A stretch of 64,000 bases of DNA from Schizochytrium sp. TIO01 (GCA_004764695.1 SMSO01000032.1:2692501-2756500), one strand, 5' to 3'. Positions 21,519 through 35,010 are shown, numbered from the stretch's first letter. Notes: a model not told the origin generated them from the sequence alone. A program made the numbers and translations.

Positions 21519-23234
21519 ATGATTTGGGCGCCGCTGCTGGCGCTGACGAGCACCAGTGCCACTACAGCGTGCCTCGAGATCGCAGACTTTGCGGGTGGTG
21601 TATCTTCTGTAAGCTCTGGTGAGGCCGAGAACAATCCTAGCCCAAACGAAGGCCGCAGTGAAGCTGCTTTTAGTGCAGCTTTCAACGTCGTCCGTAAAAC
21701 ATTTGTAGCTTCTTTAGGTGTAGGTACAGTTGCTTCTGCGTTATACCTTGCGAGAAGATCGCGATGGGCTCAAATGCGGGCAATGAAGTACAAAATGAAA
21801 AAGGAATGGAAATCACGGCAGCAGACTTCGTTCCGAGACGGAGGAATGTCGATCTTTTCAAGTAATTATGGAAAGCCTGGACGCGAGCGTACGCTTGAGG
21901 TTAAAGTTGATCGCCAGAAAGAGCTTAAGGTCCTACGGCACCATTTCATGGAAACATACCCAAAGCTGACGTTCATTACCGGACCTGAGGCAGCAGGAAA
22001 GAGCTCCATTGTAGAGCTAGCGTTGTCTGACATTGAATACGTGCTCAAGGTAGACTTGCACAAAGACCAAGTTAGCTCAGGGTCGCTGGGTGCGAGCGAG
22101 CTGCTTGACCATCTCTGCAGAAGAGCGGGCTTTTATTTTCCAACGACGATTCTGACAGATTTGGGTATTGTGCAGCCTTCCTCAAATGGGTCTACGCCAA
22201 ATAAAGCAGCAGCTTTCCGTCGTGAACAGGAACTTGCGCTACGTTATTTGGAGTATACATGCGAAGAGATTGTGAATGAAACAAATATGTATCCATGCAT
22301 CTTCATTGATGAGCTCCACTCGCTTAAAGACGCAGCGCTAACCTCAAGCGACTTTAGGCGGTTCTTGCAATGGTGCATGCATATCACAGATGCAGGCTTG
22401 GCCCATGTTGTATTCGTCGGACGAGACACGTCCCTTACTTTGCTAGATCAGGAACATCATGATTTACGTGAACGCCGTATTCATTTCCCCATTGATTTTC
22501 CTGCGGTTACACCTGAGCTAGTTCGTGTTGCTCTGAGGCATGCTAATAAAGGCAGATTCTTTGATGGATCTGAAGAGGCTAGATTGCTTGTGAATACGTT
22601 TGGTGGCCAACTTCGCGACATGGAGAAGGCCCTCGATTCAGCTGACACAGGATTGTCTGTTTCTGCTGCAGCAAGCCGTATGGTGACCGAGACGTCACAT
22701 TTTATTGAACAAACTATTCTAGATCCAATTTTGGAACAAACTAACTCTGCAGAAAATCCGGAAGAGCTTGAGAGTAACTATCGACGTTATCTCCGCTGCT
22801 GGAATATGCTCTCTTTGTTTGCGGAAGCAGATAACGGATCGGCAATGTCTCACGATCGTTTGGTTTACGAAGTTTTTGGCGAGTATGGCCACGAAATTGA
22901 AGACTTTGTGGCTAAAGGCCTCTTACGTTATGGCTGGCCCCCGTTAGGATCCGATAAAACGTTTGAGGTTATCCTCTATCCGGTGTCGCAACGCTTTCAT
23001 AGCGCTTTTCGGCAGCTTGTGAATAAACCTGGTCTGAACAAAGTTGCGATGGACGTGAAGCGGCACCTTGCCAAGCTTGAGTTAAAAGGCGTACAAGACA
23101 CTCTTAGCGAGCGCGTTCAGCTCGTGAACTCCATGAAAGATTTTCTTCCCAAAGATGAAGTGACTCCCCAGGTAGAGGAAGTATGGGAGAAAATTAAAAG
23201 TAATTGGGAAGATTTTGATGCTCTTTCTAAATAA
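21519..23234 (+). CDS. membrane-anchored P-loop ATPase, possibly mitochondrial
   Basis: 571 residues from the ATG at 21519; the frame is open a little upstream only through a TTG. An Ala/Ser/Thr-rich N-terminus is followed by one hydrophobic segment (about 61-78, FVASLGVGTVASALYLA) and a strongly basic stretch (79-101), which suggests an inner-membrane or other organelle anchor. The ATPase has Walker A GPEAAGKSS (155-163, Lys161), Walker B CIFIDEL (260-266, Asp264/Glu265), a sensor-like VVFVGRDTS and a downstream winged-helix-like region (about 415-490). The layout resembles archaeal-ATPase/STAND-type AAA families, including membrane ATPases of mitochondria and plastids. I cannot name an orthologue. 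Catalytic residues look intact. Confidence 0.75.
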   Translation: MIWAPLLALTSTSATTACLEIADFAGGVSSVSSGEAENNPSPNEGRSEAAFSAAFNVVRKTFVASLGVGTVASALYLARRSRWAQMRAMKYKMKKEWKSRQQTSFRDGGMSIFSSNYGKPGRERTLEVKVDRQKELKVLRHHFMETYPKLTFITGPEAAGKSSIVELALSDIEYVLKVDLHKDQVSSGSLGASELLDHLCRRAGFYFPTTILTDLGIVQPSSNGSTPNKAAAFRREQELALRYLEYTCEEIVNETNMYPCIFIDELHSLKDAALTSSDFRRFLQWCMHITDAGLAHVVFVGRDTSLTLLDQEHHDLRERRIHFPIDFPAVTPELVRVALRHANKGRFFDGSEEARLLVNTFGGQLRDMEKALDSADTGLSVSAAASRMVTETSHFIEQTILDPILEQTNSAENPEELESNYRRYLRCWNMLSLFAEADNGSAMSHDRLVYEVFGEYGHEIEDFVAKGLLRYGWPPLGSDKTFEVILYPVSQRFHSAFRQLVNKPGLNKVAMDVKRHLAKLELKGVQDTLSERVQLVNSMKDFLPKDEVTPQVEEVWEKIKSNWEDFDALSK

Positions 23235-24712
23235 TGGATTATCTTGATACTGCACTCATGTAATGTTTGAGGCCTGCACATTGAAAATTATGTTCAAATG
23301 GAAACACGGGAATATAGCAAATAATACATCTGAATGCTTTATATTGAATTAGAGTAAGTCTTTTCTCTTGACCAAATGCACATTTCTAATTTCAAATCAT
23401 GCAGCTGATTCACATTTGTCGCCCTTGATATCCTAAACGCATGGCTCACATTTATTCACTTCCGTCTTGTTGCTGCTTCGTCAGCTCTTTAAAAACTTGT
23501 ATTGAGGATTTTTAATAAAATTGATCTCGGATTTTGCTTCTTTCTTTTTTTTATTGCTTAAACTCTTCCTCAAGACATCCCCTTTCCACGTTAATGAAAT
23601 CGATTTCTGAAATGTCAGCTGTTTTAATTACGTATTCTTTGTCTTTATAAGTGCCCTGAAATCAACCATCATAGTGGGGAAATTAAAATATACAGTACTC
23701 GAACTTTGGTCAACTTAGCTCTACTTTGGAAGAGCTAGCATCGCTCCCACCTCATGATGTTTTCGGAATGGACTCAGGATTATTCTGTTCAAGCTCCATA
23801 TGTTATACGTCCTTGAGGTTTTGAAATTTTACATTCCAAAACTAAGCGAAATCGAACAACACTGGAGAGACCAATTTATCTTAGACTATTGATTTAGGAG
23901 TCATAACTTGTTCACCGACAGTCAGAAGGACGATCCAAACTTATATCTACGATTATGGAGTCTAAGAAACCTAAAATTATGGCATCTAATGATGTTATGC
24001 TATTAACTAGTACTTCGTTTCTACCAAATCGGACCACGAGGTTAGCAATAGAGGCGTGAGAGCTGTAAGAGGTCAAATAGTACGCCTGCATGTGAACGAT
24101 GCAAAATATAAATTACGGACACATAGATATTGGTGTATACTCTGAATTTTGCTGGACCCCAACAATCAGCAGCAAAACATACGTTAGCTCTTTCATTTTG
24201 CACGAAACAAACAACCGAAGAAGACATATTTCAATCTGATCTGAACATAGACCAGCAATGTTTTTCGATGATCTAGTGAGGCCATTGTTCCTTACATATA
24301 CTTCATTTCAGCTTATTTCCCATCTCTGTTAGCTGAACATGTCTTGAGGTTGGCATGACGCTGCCTATAGCATACGATTTTCGGCATTATCATACAAACT
24401 TTGCACTTACTCTCTCCACTCTCATTTTCATGAGGAAAGTACTTGGAGACGGCCAAACTACGGAAGAATTGACTGCGGACGCATTGCTGCATTCCAGAAC
24501 AAGGGTGCCCAAAGTATTTTAGTTCAAAGGAAACGCTTGTGATAGAACCACTCTATCATTGCAAAAAACAACTATTCTTTAAGAATGAGTGCGGCATTCT
24601 TTTCCCTACTTTATGCAACTCAGAAGGGAAGCAAGATTGTCGCGTAGACGCTATTCTTCCTATGCATGATGTTTAATAAACTGACGTATATTCCGGTTTG
24701 CAAGTCTTGGCT

Positions 24713-24736
24713 AAGGTAAGAAGGTAAGAAGGTAAG
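24713..24736. repeat. 8-bp tandem repeat (AAGGTAAG)3
   Basis: Three perfect head-to-tail copies. Confidence 0.9.
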
Positions 24737-27166
24737 AACGGGGTATGCCAGCAAACTTACAGGGTGCCACAGGTATTGTCGAAATTGCAGCGATTTGCGA
24801 GAAAATTCAGATCTGCCGAACGACAGAAGGACCAAAGCGTGTTCCGTCATAGACCATGCCCAAGTCGGCCGACAGCTTATTCAAGCACACAACCAGGAAG
24901 AGCTTGCCTCAGGCAGTCTTCTTTTTTACTTTTACTTTTTTAAATCTGAGACTGATCTTATCTCCAACTTAAATACATTTCGCTTCTTTCTTCCTTTTGT
25001 CGAGGCCAATTGTTGGACCTCTTATCATGATTGTGTAACAGCAAGCAGACATTGGGCATAAACAATTCGCAGCTACTTATATAGGTTGTACTAGCCTGCT
25101 GATTATAGCTTTTTCTTTCGAAAAAAGAATATGTTTTCATATGTTAAGGCTTTGGCGTTTTTGTGTTATCGCCAGTGCCCAAGATAAGACAACTTCGCGT
25201 ATAGAGGTCCGAGAGCAAGAGAACTAGTCGTCAATTTTAAGTTTGCCGCTTTACGCACAGCTCAACAGTTGCGAACAACCAGCCTTCAGGGTCTTTCAGA
25301 GGACATTCAGCCCAGCTTGAAGATAATCCGCCCGTGATATTTTTTATTTACTTTCTTTTTTTAATACATAAGGTATTAATAAGAGTTTGCCTCACTAAAT
25401 TCCAACGCGAGGACTTCAAAACGCGATGCTCAGAGCGCCCAGAGTAAAGATATGCAGTCTCAAACATAATGCAAACAGGCGAGACCAGGACTCAAATTTT
25501 TGCTGAGTATGCATATATAGCGCTAGCGACTCTTGCAGGCCTGCTCTGTCGTCGTTGTTTTTTTTTCTATCGTTTTTCTAGTTATTCATACAACTTTTAT
25601 GATTAAATATATGTAACTAAATTAGCCTTATGGTGGTTTTCAGTTACGATAACAATTTTCCCATCTCCGCTCCCTTTGACGTGCTTGAATATTGTCAAGC
25701 TCTTATCCATTAGCTAGTTGAGCTAGCGAAGAAGTCTTGAAAGAAGTATAGTTTGCAGCTGCGTATGCTGTAGCAGTTCAAAGTCGCCAACTCCTTGGCG
25801 TTTCATGGCCGCAGGAGAGGTCGAGGAAACTCCTGGGGTTCAGAGCTTCTCGTTAGGGCTTGCCTTACAAGGAAATATAAATCCTCAGGGAGCTTCTACA
25901 CTGCCAGTTGAGGGGCTGGCCGCGTGCTCAGTAACCTTTGAGGTAAAACGTACGTACAACTCGAAATACAGTGCTCTTTATTAAATGGTACGTAGTATCT
26001 AATGTAGGTAGGGCACTGCAGAATCGACTGAAAAAAAAAACGATTGAAGTAAAGTGGGCAGGTATCCCATCTCCTCTTGGGAAATAATGTTGACCAGAGG
26101 GGCACGTCGCCTTTTGGACAATGTCTTACGACAGATACTATCGAAAGTCCAACAATGATTCGGCTCCGACCATGATCGTCAACCTGGCACCATGTCGCAG
26201 TGAAGAAGTAAAGGCAGTACAGTACCTCTGCAGGTAACTAAAACTAAAATAAGAAGTTGCTCTTCTACTACTCGTTCCAACAAAGTCAAGCAATCAAACA
26301 GGCTCGAGTGTCAATTGAGACGACTCGGTATTGTTCCAAGTTTTGCGAGGTATGATTCTCGAGGTACAGCGGAGTTTCCCACCTTCATTCCCGACGGATC
26401 AGCTTTGCTCATCATTCATATTCGATAATGTCTCCTGTATCCAAATAATCCAGGTCATCCTTAGCTAGCTAGGGTCTGACGCGAGATGCTGAAGCTAATG
26501 ACTTTCGTTTAACTGGTCCAAATGCAACGGAAAGTTCTACCTCACGTTGATAGGCAGATATATCCATTTACCTCAACTTCAAGTTGCAAAGAGTGCTTTG
26601 TCTTATAATGAGTTTTACTTTCCCCGCGCTATGTGCACTGTAGTACATCTACTGCTGTTATACTACCATAAATTTAAGGGGAGGATCATTAAAAATAAAA
26701 AGTAAAGCACAATCCAAGCTCGGGCAAGGTGGTACTATATTTTTTAAATTGGTCCTTGCTTGGGCTGCAAGAAAGACAAGACTCATTCCTCTTACTTTTA
26801 TTTTATTTTAAATGCTAGCATGTCAATGACTCAAAAACGGGCTTGAAAATGCATGGACAATTGCTAAACATTTCAAACCAGTTTTTCCTGGTTATTGTTT
26901 ATCTTTCATCAGTTTTAAAACATGAAATGAGAAGGATCAACCAAATTCAATCAAGAAGACTTTGCGTGGTGTATAGCTGGTCTTGTGCATTGCTATATAT
27001 GCACTGCTAAGTTGCCTTCCGCATGAGAGCTGGAAGAATCAATGCATACCTATCTTCACAATTACCTGCTTTAGAAATGTTTTCTGTAGGAAATTCAAAA
27101 GTGAAATTATGCATTTGTAAAAGGAATTCATCTTAAAGGAGGCATAAATCTACATTACTTTTATTC

Positions 27167-27227
27167 CAAAGGGAGAGACAACGCAATACACATTCAATTT
27201 CTCCCTTTGTTCATTCCTTTGCAAAGG
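27167..27227. repeat. inverted repeat followed by a 12-bp palindrome
   Basis: CAAAGGGAGA (27167-27176) is matched by its exact complement TCTCCCTTTG (27200-27209). A perfect palindrome, CCTTTGCAAAGG, follows at 27216-27227. The core AAAGGG is shared by all arms. Confidence 0.75.
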
Positions 27228-29724
27228 GCATAGAGGGACCTGACAGAAATAATATCGAATTGTTCCCTTTATTAAATCGATAGGAGAGGAATGTAAGAAG
27301 AATATGTCAAAGAAAACAACTGTATGAATTTTAAAAAAGAAAATGGGTGTGAACGAACTTTCAACATATGTGTCCTGGGGTAAATTTTGTGTGAAAGAGT
27401 AAAACCTTTAGAATCAAGGTTGTATTTTCATGATGAGCAGTGTTGCAGGTCAGGTTGTGATAGCTTTCTTTATAACAGTGTTTTGTTGGTGCTTGTCTCA
27501 GTGGCTGACTCATTTTGAAAAAACAAAAAACAAAAAAACGCGACCGCACAGTACACCTGCTTAACCGAAAGTAAGAGTGCCATAATGATCAGCGCCAGTC
27601 CAAAGGCATTGCATTGCAGCTAAAATGTCTGGCTTAACAGAAGTACTTGAAGAAACGTGTTCTAACTTCTGAGATTGGACTTAGTTGCTAACTAGCCTCA
27701 GCAAGGGTATCAAACGCTGCCTATTTCAAAGAACGCACAAAATGAAGAGGCTCTCTCCCGATGCTGTCATGTAGCCATATATAAGAATATTCGGTAGAAG
27801 GATGTCATCAACACGTATCGGTGCCAATTTTATTCAAGTTTCAGCAAAACTTCTTAGTCTGCTCACATCATAGATTCGAGGGGTCTGAAAGGTTACCTAG
27901 ACTCTAAAACCAAATAGCGCCACAGCGCGGGCAGGCAGGCTTCCTGGATTCTGGGTCAATAGTCAACTGTTTACATAATTTTATTCTACATAAATGGTTA
28001 ATTTGAGGTTGCTTTAAAATGTAGCCTTTTGCACCAGAGTCTGACTGTGTACTGTATCCATACTAGAATTTTCAGTACTCAGTAAGCTTTCTTCCTAGAT
28101 GGATAAATGGCCTTATTTTTAGAGAAATAGAATAAACGAGTCGAACTCTTCGATAACTCTTACCTGCTCGAAGTCTTCCTTGCTGGCGATGTATGTCTAA
28201 TTTGATGTTGTATACCAATGCATCTAAAATAGATGAATTACAATTAAGTGCTGCTGAAAAGTCTTAAATACCTAGGTCTTGCAGAATGTCTTTGTAATGA
28301 AGTTTGGGGGAGAGATCCAAGTGAGTACCCCAGTTCGAAATAACTCAGTGGATATACAAACCGACGACTATTTCGCCTCTATCAGTCGCTTTTCGTCGTT
28401 TGTGCGCTCGTGTCTTTAAGATGGCGTTGCTACACCAACGTCATGATAAATCTAACTATTATCCTACCAGAAATAAGGAAAAAAGAAAAAAAATAAAGGA
28501 AAGGAGCACTTCGCTTGGCTTGCATGACATGAACAGATAAGACGTGGAAACTCATGGCGACAGTCAACTCGAGACTTCATTGCTCACTAGACCTACCGCC
28601 TTCTCCGGGCACTTTGCACATTTGTTCATTCGAAAACTTAATATAATTCATTTCCGCAAGGTGATCTTGTATCGTCAAATTAGTCTCTCATCCAAACGAA
28701 GCGGTGTGTCCAAGGATGATAAAGTGCAGAGGGCCAACTCAATCAATCTTGGCAGACTTTCAACTTTGTTTCGTCTAGCTCCGACCATGCCAAAATTGAA
28801 TAAAAAAATAATACAAAAACTGAGTGGCGAGTCTGGTTGTTTTTTCCCAGTTCTCACAACAGGTTAGGCTAGCTCCAAACGTAACGTAGGGAGCCGTGGA
28901 TTGAGGGACTTTCAGTTGGCCAGTGAAGAGAGCAACTAAAACCTGTTTTTGTCGGCATGGGGTAAGTTAACGCAAAACTCTCCATTGCATATACATAAAC
29001 ATAGACACATACAAACAAACAAAGAATGAAATAAGGAGGGACAAACATCTAACAACCTGGAGATTCGCAGCGTAGCCAAGCTAGCAGGCATTCGACCTTC
29101 CTACTGCTTGGTCTGACAGAATAATGTACTACTCACTTCAATCCAACTAGTTTAGTCAGTCAGCCAATCAATCCGTTTTGTTGCATCATGGTTTCAAGCA
29201 AGTGGGAAAAGAAGCGGACGCATAAGATCAGTAATTGAAATAAGTATAGAAGTACACCTCATTTTTCTTTTCATTTTCTTTTCTATAACAGACACTGTTA
29301 ACTTCTGCTTCATCTTTTTTGCTGGATGGGGCAATTTCGACAAACTCTACATTGTAATTTTTTCAAAATATCTCTTCTCACGGTATATGATGATCCGGGC
29401 CCATAAAATAAATAATACACCATGGCAGATTGAGTTTCGTTCTTTCGTATTGGTCTAGAAATTGTTATCCCATTTTAAATTTTATGTTGCTTTCTTTTCT
29501 TTTAATGCTGGAACACCTTATACCTACTGTTGCCCATACCAGCTCGAAGTTCTTTTTTAGTTTAATTTTAGTCCACTCAATACTTGTTTGTGTCTTATCT
29601 TTTTCTTTGATGTAATGATTAGTATTTTCTTTCCCACTAGACATGTTACTGGATAGCTAGGTACTACTTTTGAAGACTTTTGAATGAAAAAGAGAATAAA
29701 CTAGAGGTTGAGTGTGAGACGGCA

Positions 29725-29751
29725 AGGTCTTTCAGGTCTTTCAGGTCTTTC
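29725..29751. repeat. 9-bp tandem repeat (AGGTCTTTC)3
   Basis: Three perfect consecutive copies in otherwise unique DNA. Confidence 0.9.
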
Positions 29752-31918
29752 AATCTGAGTTATCTAATGAGATAGACTGAAGGACCGTTTTCAAAATGAG
29801 GTTTCACCAGAGCAGGGCAGTTTGTCTGCTCGAATTACCTGTTGCCGATATAGAGAGTCATAATGCCGGCAGATGAACCAGAATGACTTTCGATATTATT
29901 CTACAAAAAAAAGAAAATTGGAAAATAAAAAATATTGAAGATGTGAAGTAGAGTAGTGATCGTAGCAGCCAGCTCAACAAGTCCAAGCAACTGCCCAAAA
30001 CAGTGTTCTGCAAAGTCCCGTGAAGCTGCGCCTGCTGCCGGATGAAGCACGCGCGGCAGAAGACCCCTGTGTACGCTGGAAGTAGCAGCGCCACCAGCAA
30101 GGGCTCGTGTCCACCTAGCAGTGGATTCTTGGACTTTAGGGGGTTCTTAACTTCATTGCTCCACACCATCTGTTGCAACCCGCTTGCTCCTATTCTTTTA
30201 ATGGAAAGTTTCATTTTTAGAAAAATAGAATTAAATTTTATTACATCTAAGTATCTTGATCATCAATTATTAGTATTTCATTTTAACATTTTAATATATT
30301 AAAAAATTAACTGTTTATAGTCATTAGTTTGCTTTTATATATTTTAAATTAATGTTAATACTAATTAATTAATTAATTAATATTTATTCTTTTCGGAATA
30401 AATAATTATATACATATCAAAATTGCGAGAAGTTCTAACTGTTGACGATTTCGAGTGCGTGAGCTGCTATTGCAACCTGTTGGCCTATGTCGAGAACTCG
30501 TCCAGGGTCAGGATAGGCATTTGTTTTCCATAGCTTTCCCGCCCCACCTGCTCAGCTCACAAAAGGAAAGCAACTAGCTCTGGAAAGGAAGGGCGCAATA
30601 CTTCGTATTTCTCAACCACCGTTACCATCTATCTATCTGTAAGAAACAAGTCACCATGGCACGGAGAGGATGGGTAGCGGGAGCAAGCAAGTCTTCATCG
30701 TGGCCTACTACGAGATAGAGATGAGTTCACAGAACCAAACGGAGATGGGCGTCGAGCTTCATCGGAGCTGGTGGCATTTGAGAAACTCGAAGCCTGAGTT
30801 GGAGAGCTCTGCTGACATCGCGCAGGTGCCGCGATCCGCCAGTACCTCGAAACCTGGAAAAGAAGTGCTGCGGGGGCCATCCTACACGCTGTGGGCGCTT
30901 AGTTGCCTGGAAAGTAGAGGCATGTAAAGCCAGCTGCTTCTAGTTTCAAGGCAAAGTGATGTGGGGGCACATTCCGTCGGTTGGTCGCTGGTTTGATTAC
31001 CTTACAAGATGCAACCCAAAAGGGAAGCAAGCAGCAATTACTTACTTACTTAAACAAAACGCCAAGTGGCGTTGGGGTGGAAGACACGGCCAAGACGCGA
31101 CAAGAACGCGAGACAGCCAGTCCCTGTGCGAGGGAAAAACATGCACCCATGCAGTTGCGTTGCATCTGCGTGAGGTGTTCTCGTACTTCTCGTGCAAGCG
31201 CGGCCCTACGACGGGAATTTCCATTTAGGGATAGAATAACTGATGTGTGATGCATGCAGCCCAAATTATTGTCAATCAAGTGGCGAGAGAGTTGGAAAGC
31301 ATTGCAATTTGCCAATATCCGAGTTTAATACAGTAATTTGATTGAAGAAGATCGTAGGTGCCCAAAAATTTCCCTAATCATCGGACTTCACTTGATTTTG
31401 CAAAAACAGCTGAGACGAGACGAATTTGTTTCAACGTTTCAGGAAGAAAGCCTCGAAACCTAATTTGGTGAGATCTTCACTAAATTGTTGTCAATAATTT
31501 TAAACCGGAGTTTGGTAATAGACGGAAGTAAAATTGAAGTTACCGAAAGTGTATACCGGCTCAACGTTGGGCATTACCATAGGCTTACCCAAGCACAACA
31601 AATAGACAGTTGTCGGAAAAGCGAATTTCTTCAATAGATTCCTGATGGGATATTCGATTTCACAAACTCAAACTTGGAGCCATAAATATCCTGATCTGAT
31701 TCATGCTGCATTTTACTGCCGAGAATTTCGCTACTTCAGTCTTGCAATAGCCTGCAGTAATAAAATGCGATAGAATAGACAGGTCCTAATGGGTAAAATT
31801 ATGGTCCCGACAGATATTTGAAGCATTTGAGTGACTCTTTTGAGCCTACTTCTTGCCAAAGTTGCTTGGAGGTAAAGACTTTCCATAACACATTTACGAA
31901 AACAGCAATAAGAAATAC

Positions 31919-31938
31919 AAAAAAAAAAAAAAAAAAAG
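31919..31938. repeat. poly(A) run
   Basis: About twenty consecutive A residues. No retrotransposon-like sequence precedes it, so a retroposed tail is not supported. Confidence 0.8.
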
Positions 31939-33734
31939 ATAAACTTGACAGATTGAAATCAGAACGCTTGGAAGCAAAGTGACTATACCTTAGCTGCCAT
32001 GAAATTTTTGTATTGACTAATGGGCAGACACTTATGTTGAAGATTCTGGCTACGCTGACATTCTGCATATTCTGAAGCCAAGGCTGTTGAAAGGTTACCT
32101 GGACAGCAAGGACAATGGAAGCGCCATTCAGCAAATTCGCCACCACAGAGCGTTTGTATAATTTATATTATGTTTACTTGCAATGTGGGACCGATGCAGA
32201 AACTTCAAAGTTAACTATTGATCTCTGCACCCAACTAGATCATACCACCTTGTGTAAAAACGCTGAAATGGAAGGACATAACAAAAAAACAATCACTTTA
32301 AAAACTGCAAGGGACAAACTGAGTACAGTGGTATATAGGCACAAGTGCAAGGCTTTGCTGTTTCCTGCATAAAGCTTTCGTCGATCAGTAACCCATTGCC
32401 CAAGCTCGAAGTAGAGCTGACATTTAGCTATGTTATTTTCTCTTTTTCTTCTTCTTCTTCTTATTTTGATTCCAGATAAAATATTAATATTTCTTCTGCA
32501 TGCAAGAAATGGTGAAGCCCGCACTCGTAGAATCAACCACGTTCAATGCAGCAATCCAATCGGTGCAGCAAATGACAGAAACACTTCGCGAGCTCCTCAA
32601 TCTAGCCTAATAACACTTTTGATTTACTCTGGCCACCACAACCACCCGAAGGAACACCGTTTTCTTGCGAATAAAGCGGCGATGGAGAACCTGAACAATG
32701 CATTGAGGTAGTAGTATTAACTAAGGGCATCCAAAACTCACTCAACGACTCTTTGACGAACCGACACCAATTACTCTACTTTAGATACTCCATAGTTCCA
32801 GCAAATGGATAAATTTAAAACATCGGGTCGTGCAAATGAACTTGGAAACCTAGAAGAACATCGCAAAGAAAAACATCGCAAATAGAAGCTCGCACGTAAA
32901 TTTGGCAGTAAAAGAATGGCCAGGATTAGAATTCAAGCAAGAAAAAGCAAATATTTCTCTACCGTGCCTCCGCTTCCGCATTGATGGGGCAATAAGTGTT
33001 TATGAATGATCTAAGTATCGTTTCGCAGGAGTCATCTACCTGCGCGAGAACAGGCTTTTTTTTTTTCCTGTTTTTTAAAATGTTTTTAAGATGCCTGAAC
33101 TTGTCATAACTCACAGGGTATGTTGACACTTTAATCCAAAAATAGAGTATCAGTGACAAAACAAAAGAAAATTTGCCGAAAAGCCTTCTTTCTCCGTCAA
33201 TTGCTTTCAGATGCATGTAACTTGAACGGCGCAAGCAGTAATCTTCAGTACTCTCGAAGGATCGTCGAGCAGATAAAACTTTTTCGCAATAGTTTTTCCT
33301 CTTTTTTACTTATAAGTTAGAATAGTTTCTTTTTATTTTATTTGATTTTATCAAACCTTTTAAAATAAATAACTTCAGATGCTTTGGGGAAGCAGAAGGA
33401 CATCGAAAACTAACTGTTCGCTCGTATGGTCTCTCTACCAATCATAGGTGCCATGGCTCCATCCGCACAAAGTGGTCTGCCTCCTTTGCAGCAAGGCCCC
33501 TCGCAAATGGCGAGCTGCCAGCCAAAGCAATCGAGCACGCGTGGCTGCAATATTTCTCATAGAAGACGTAAGAATGTAAGCACATCGAACGTCAATTTCC
33601 AGCCACAGAGATTCGATGAAATGCCATGGGTATGCGCAAAGCATCGCAGTTTGGTGGACCGCTCTCCGCATACATGGCATCAGCTCTGCAATGGATGTAT
33701 GCATCGATCCATTAATTCATACATCCATAAACGT

Positions 33735-33942
33735 ATTCGCTCATTCGCTCATTCGTTCATTCGCTAATGAATGAATGAATGAATGAATGAATGAATGAAT
33801 GAATGAATGAATGAATGAATGAATGAATGAATGAATGAATGAATGAATGCATAAATGAATGAATGAATGAATGAATGAATGAATGAATGAATGAATGAAT
33901 GAATGAATGAATGAATGAATGAATGAATGAATGAATGAATGT
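33735..33942. repeat. (AATG)n array with inverted left flank
   Basis: More than forty AATG units from 33766 to 33942, broken once near 33848-33857 (GCATAAAT). The left flank, 33735-33765, is built of ATTCGCTC/ATTCGTTC units, close to the reverse complement of the array, so the edge can fold back on itself. Frames through it encode endless IHSF repeats and are not genes. Confidence 0.95.
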
Positions 33943-34530
33943 GCTTGGTCCTGCTTGGGCACCAGACACGAGGCCACGTTACAGACAGGGTCAGTAGGTT
34001 AGTCATGCTTATGCAATGTACCGTCGACTTTGTTTGCACTGCGTGCTGACAACCAGATCGACCGCTCGTTGCCGCGAGAGGAGCTCTCCGCCAGTCCACT
34101 CAGCCAGCTCTTTCTAGCCGCGCCCCTGGTTTATTGCGCACAGAATTCTTGTATGACACTATGAGCAGCATGGCTACCCTCACAAAGTACCCCCTTTGGT
34201 TTGGGCGCTGGCGCGTGGAGTATGAGAGAGATGGCGCCTGATCGCCCCACAATGGGGGGCACGGCAAACGTCGATTGCAAGTCGATGGATTGCTCGAAAT
34301 ACTGTGTCCGCAGATCGATATTGCCGGACTGCTCGTGCGGTCGGCAGCGAGAAGAGAGCGTAGCGAAGAAACAGCTTGGCAGAAGCAGCAGAGAGCGGCT
34401 CGAGGGGCGGCGAGCGTGGAGGAAGACCTTTGCAAGGAGACGTCGCGGGGAGCGAGAGGAAAAGCCGCAAGCCACGAGCGAGCGAGCGAAAGCGAGGCTG
34501 TTCGGGACCTAGGCTCTCGTTCTTTTGATT

Positions 34531-34590
34531 GTTTCTTCTTTTCCTTTCTCTTTCTTTTTCTCTTTCTCTTTCTTTTTCTCTTTTTCTTTT
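34531..34590. repeat. polypyrimidine (CTTTTT/CTTTCT)n tract
   Basis: About 60 bp of C/T hexamer-like units, almost without purines. Confidence 0.85.
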
Positions 34591-34886
34591 GATTGTTTTC
34601 TGTTTTCAAATCCCTTTTTGTTTATTTGCTGGCTGACCTTTCGTTTACTTTCTAGATCTATCAATATATTATTACGCATCCATCTATCATAATCAATTTA
34701 GAGCTGGAGAAGAATAAAAAAGAGAAGACCAGAAGGAAGGAAAAGGGCTCAGCAAACAGAAAATAAAGAAGCTAAGAGACAAAGCGTGAGTGACACAGCA
34801 CGAGAAAGCAAAGGAGAAAGATTGATTCGTTCGTTCCAGTGAAAGAGCGAAAGACTCGAAAGACTCGAAAGACTTGAAAGACCCAG

Positions 34887-34951
34887 CACTCACTCACTCA
34901 CTCACTTACTCACTCACTCACTCACTTACTCACTTAATTAATTAATTACTA

Positions 34952-34995
<44 letters not shown>

Positions 34996-35010
34996 GTTAG
35001 TTAGTTAGTT
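34887..35010. repeat. compound (CACT)n-(TTAA)n-(TTAG)n array
   Basis: CACT units (some CTTA variants) at 34887-34935 run into TTAA units and then about fourteen TTAG units at 34952-35010. A GAAAGACTC-type repeat lies just before at 34850-34880. Confidence 0.9.

Noticed and set aside
31919..31938. Poly(A) run as a retroposon tail
   Set aside because: No coding remnant, RNA-gene similarity or target-site duplication was seen beside it.
33741..34099. Frames encoding IHSFIHSF repeats
   Set aside because: They are translations of the AATG tetranucleotide array, open in several frames simply because the unit contains no stop in those frames.
34100..34609. 169-codon minus-strand frame
   Set aside because: Starts in a polypyrimidine tract giving RKRKRK repeats and continues as Arg/Ser-rich sequence with no domain.
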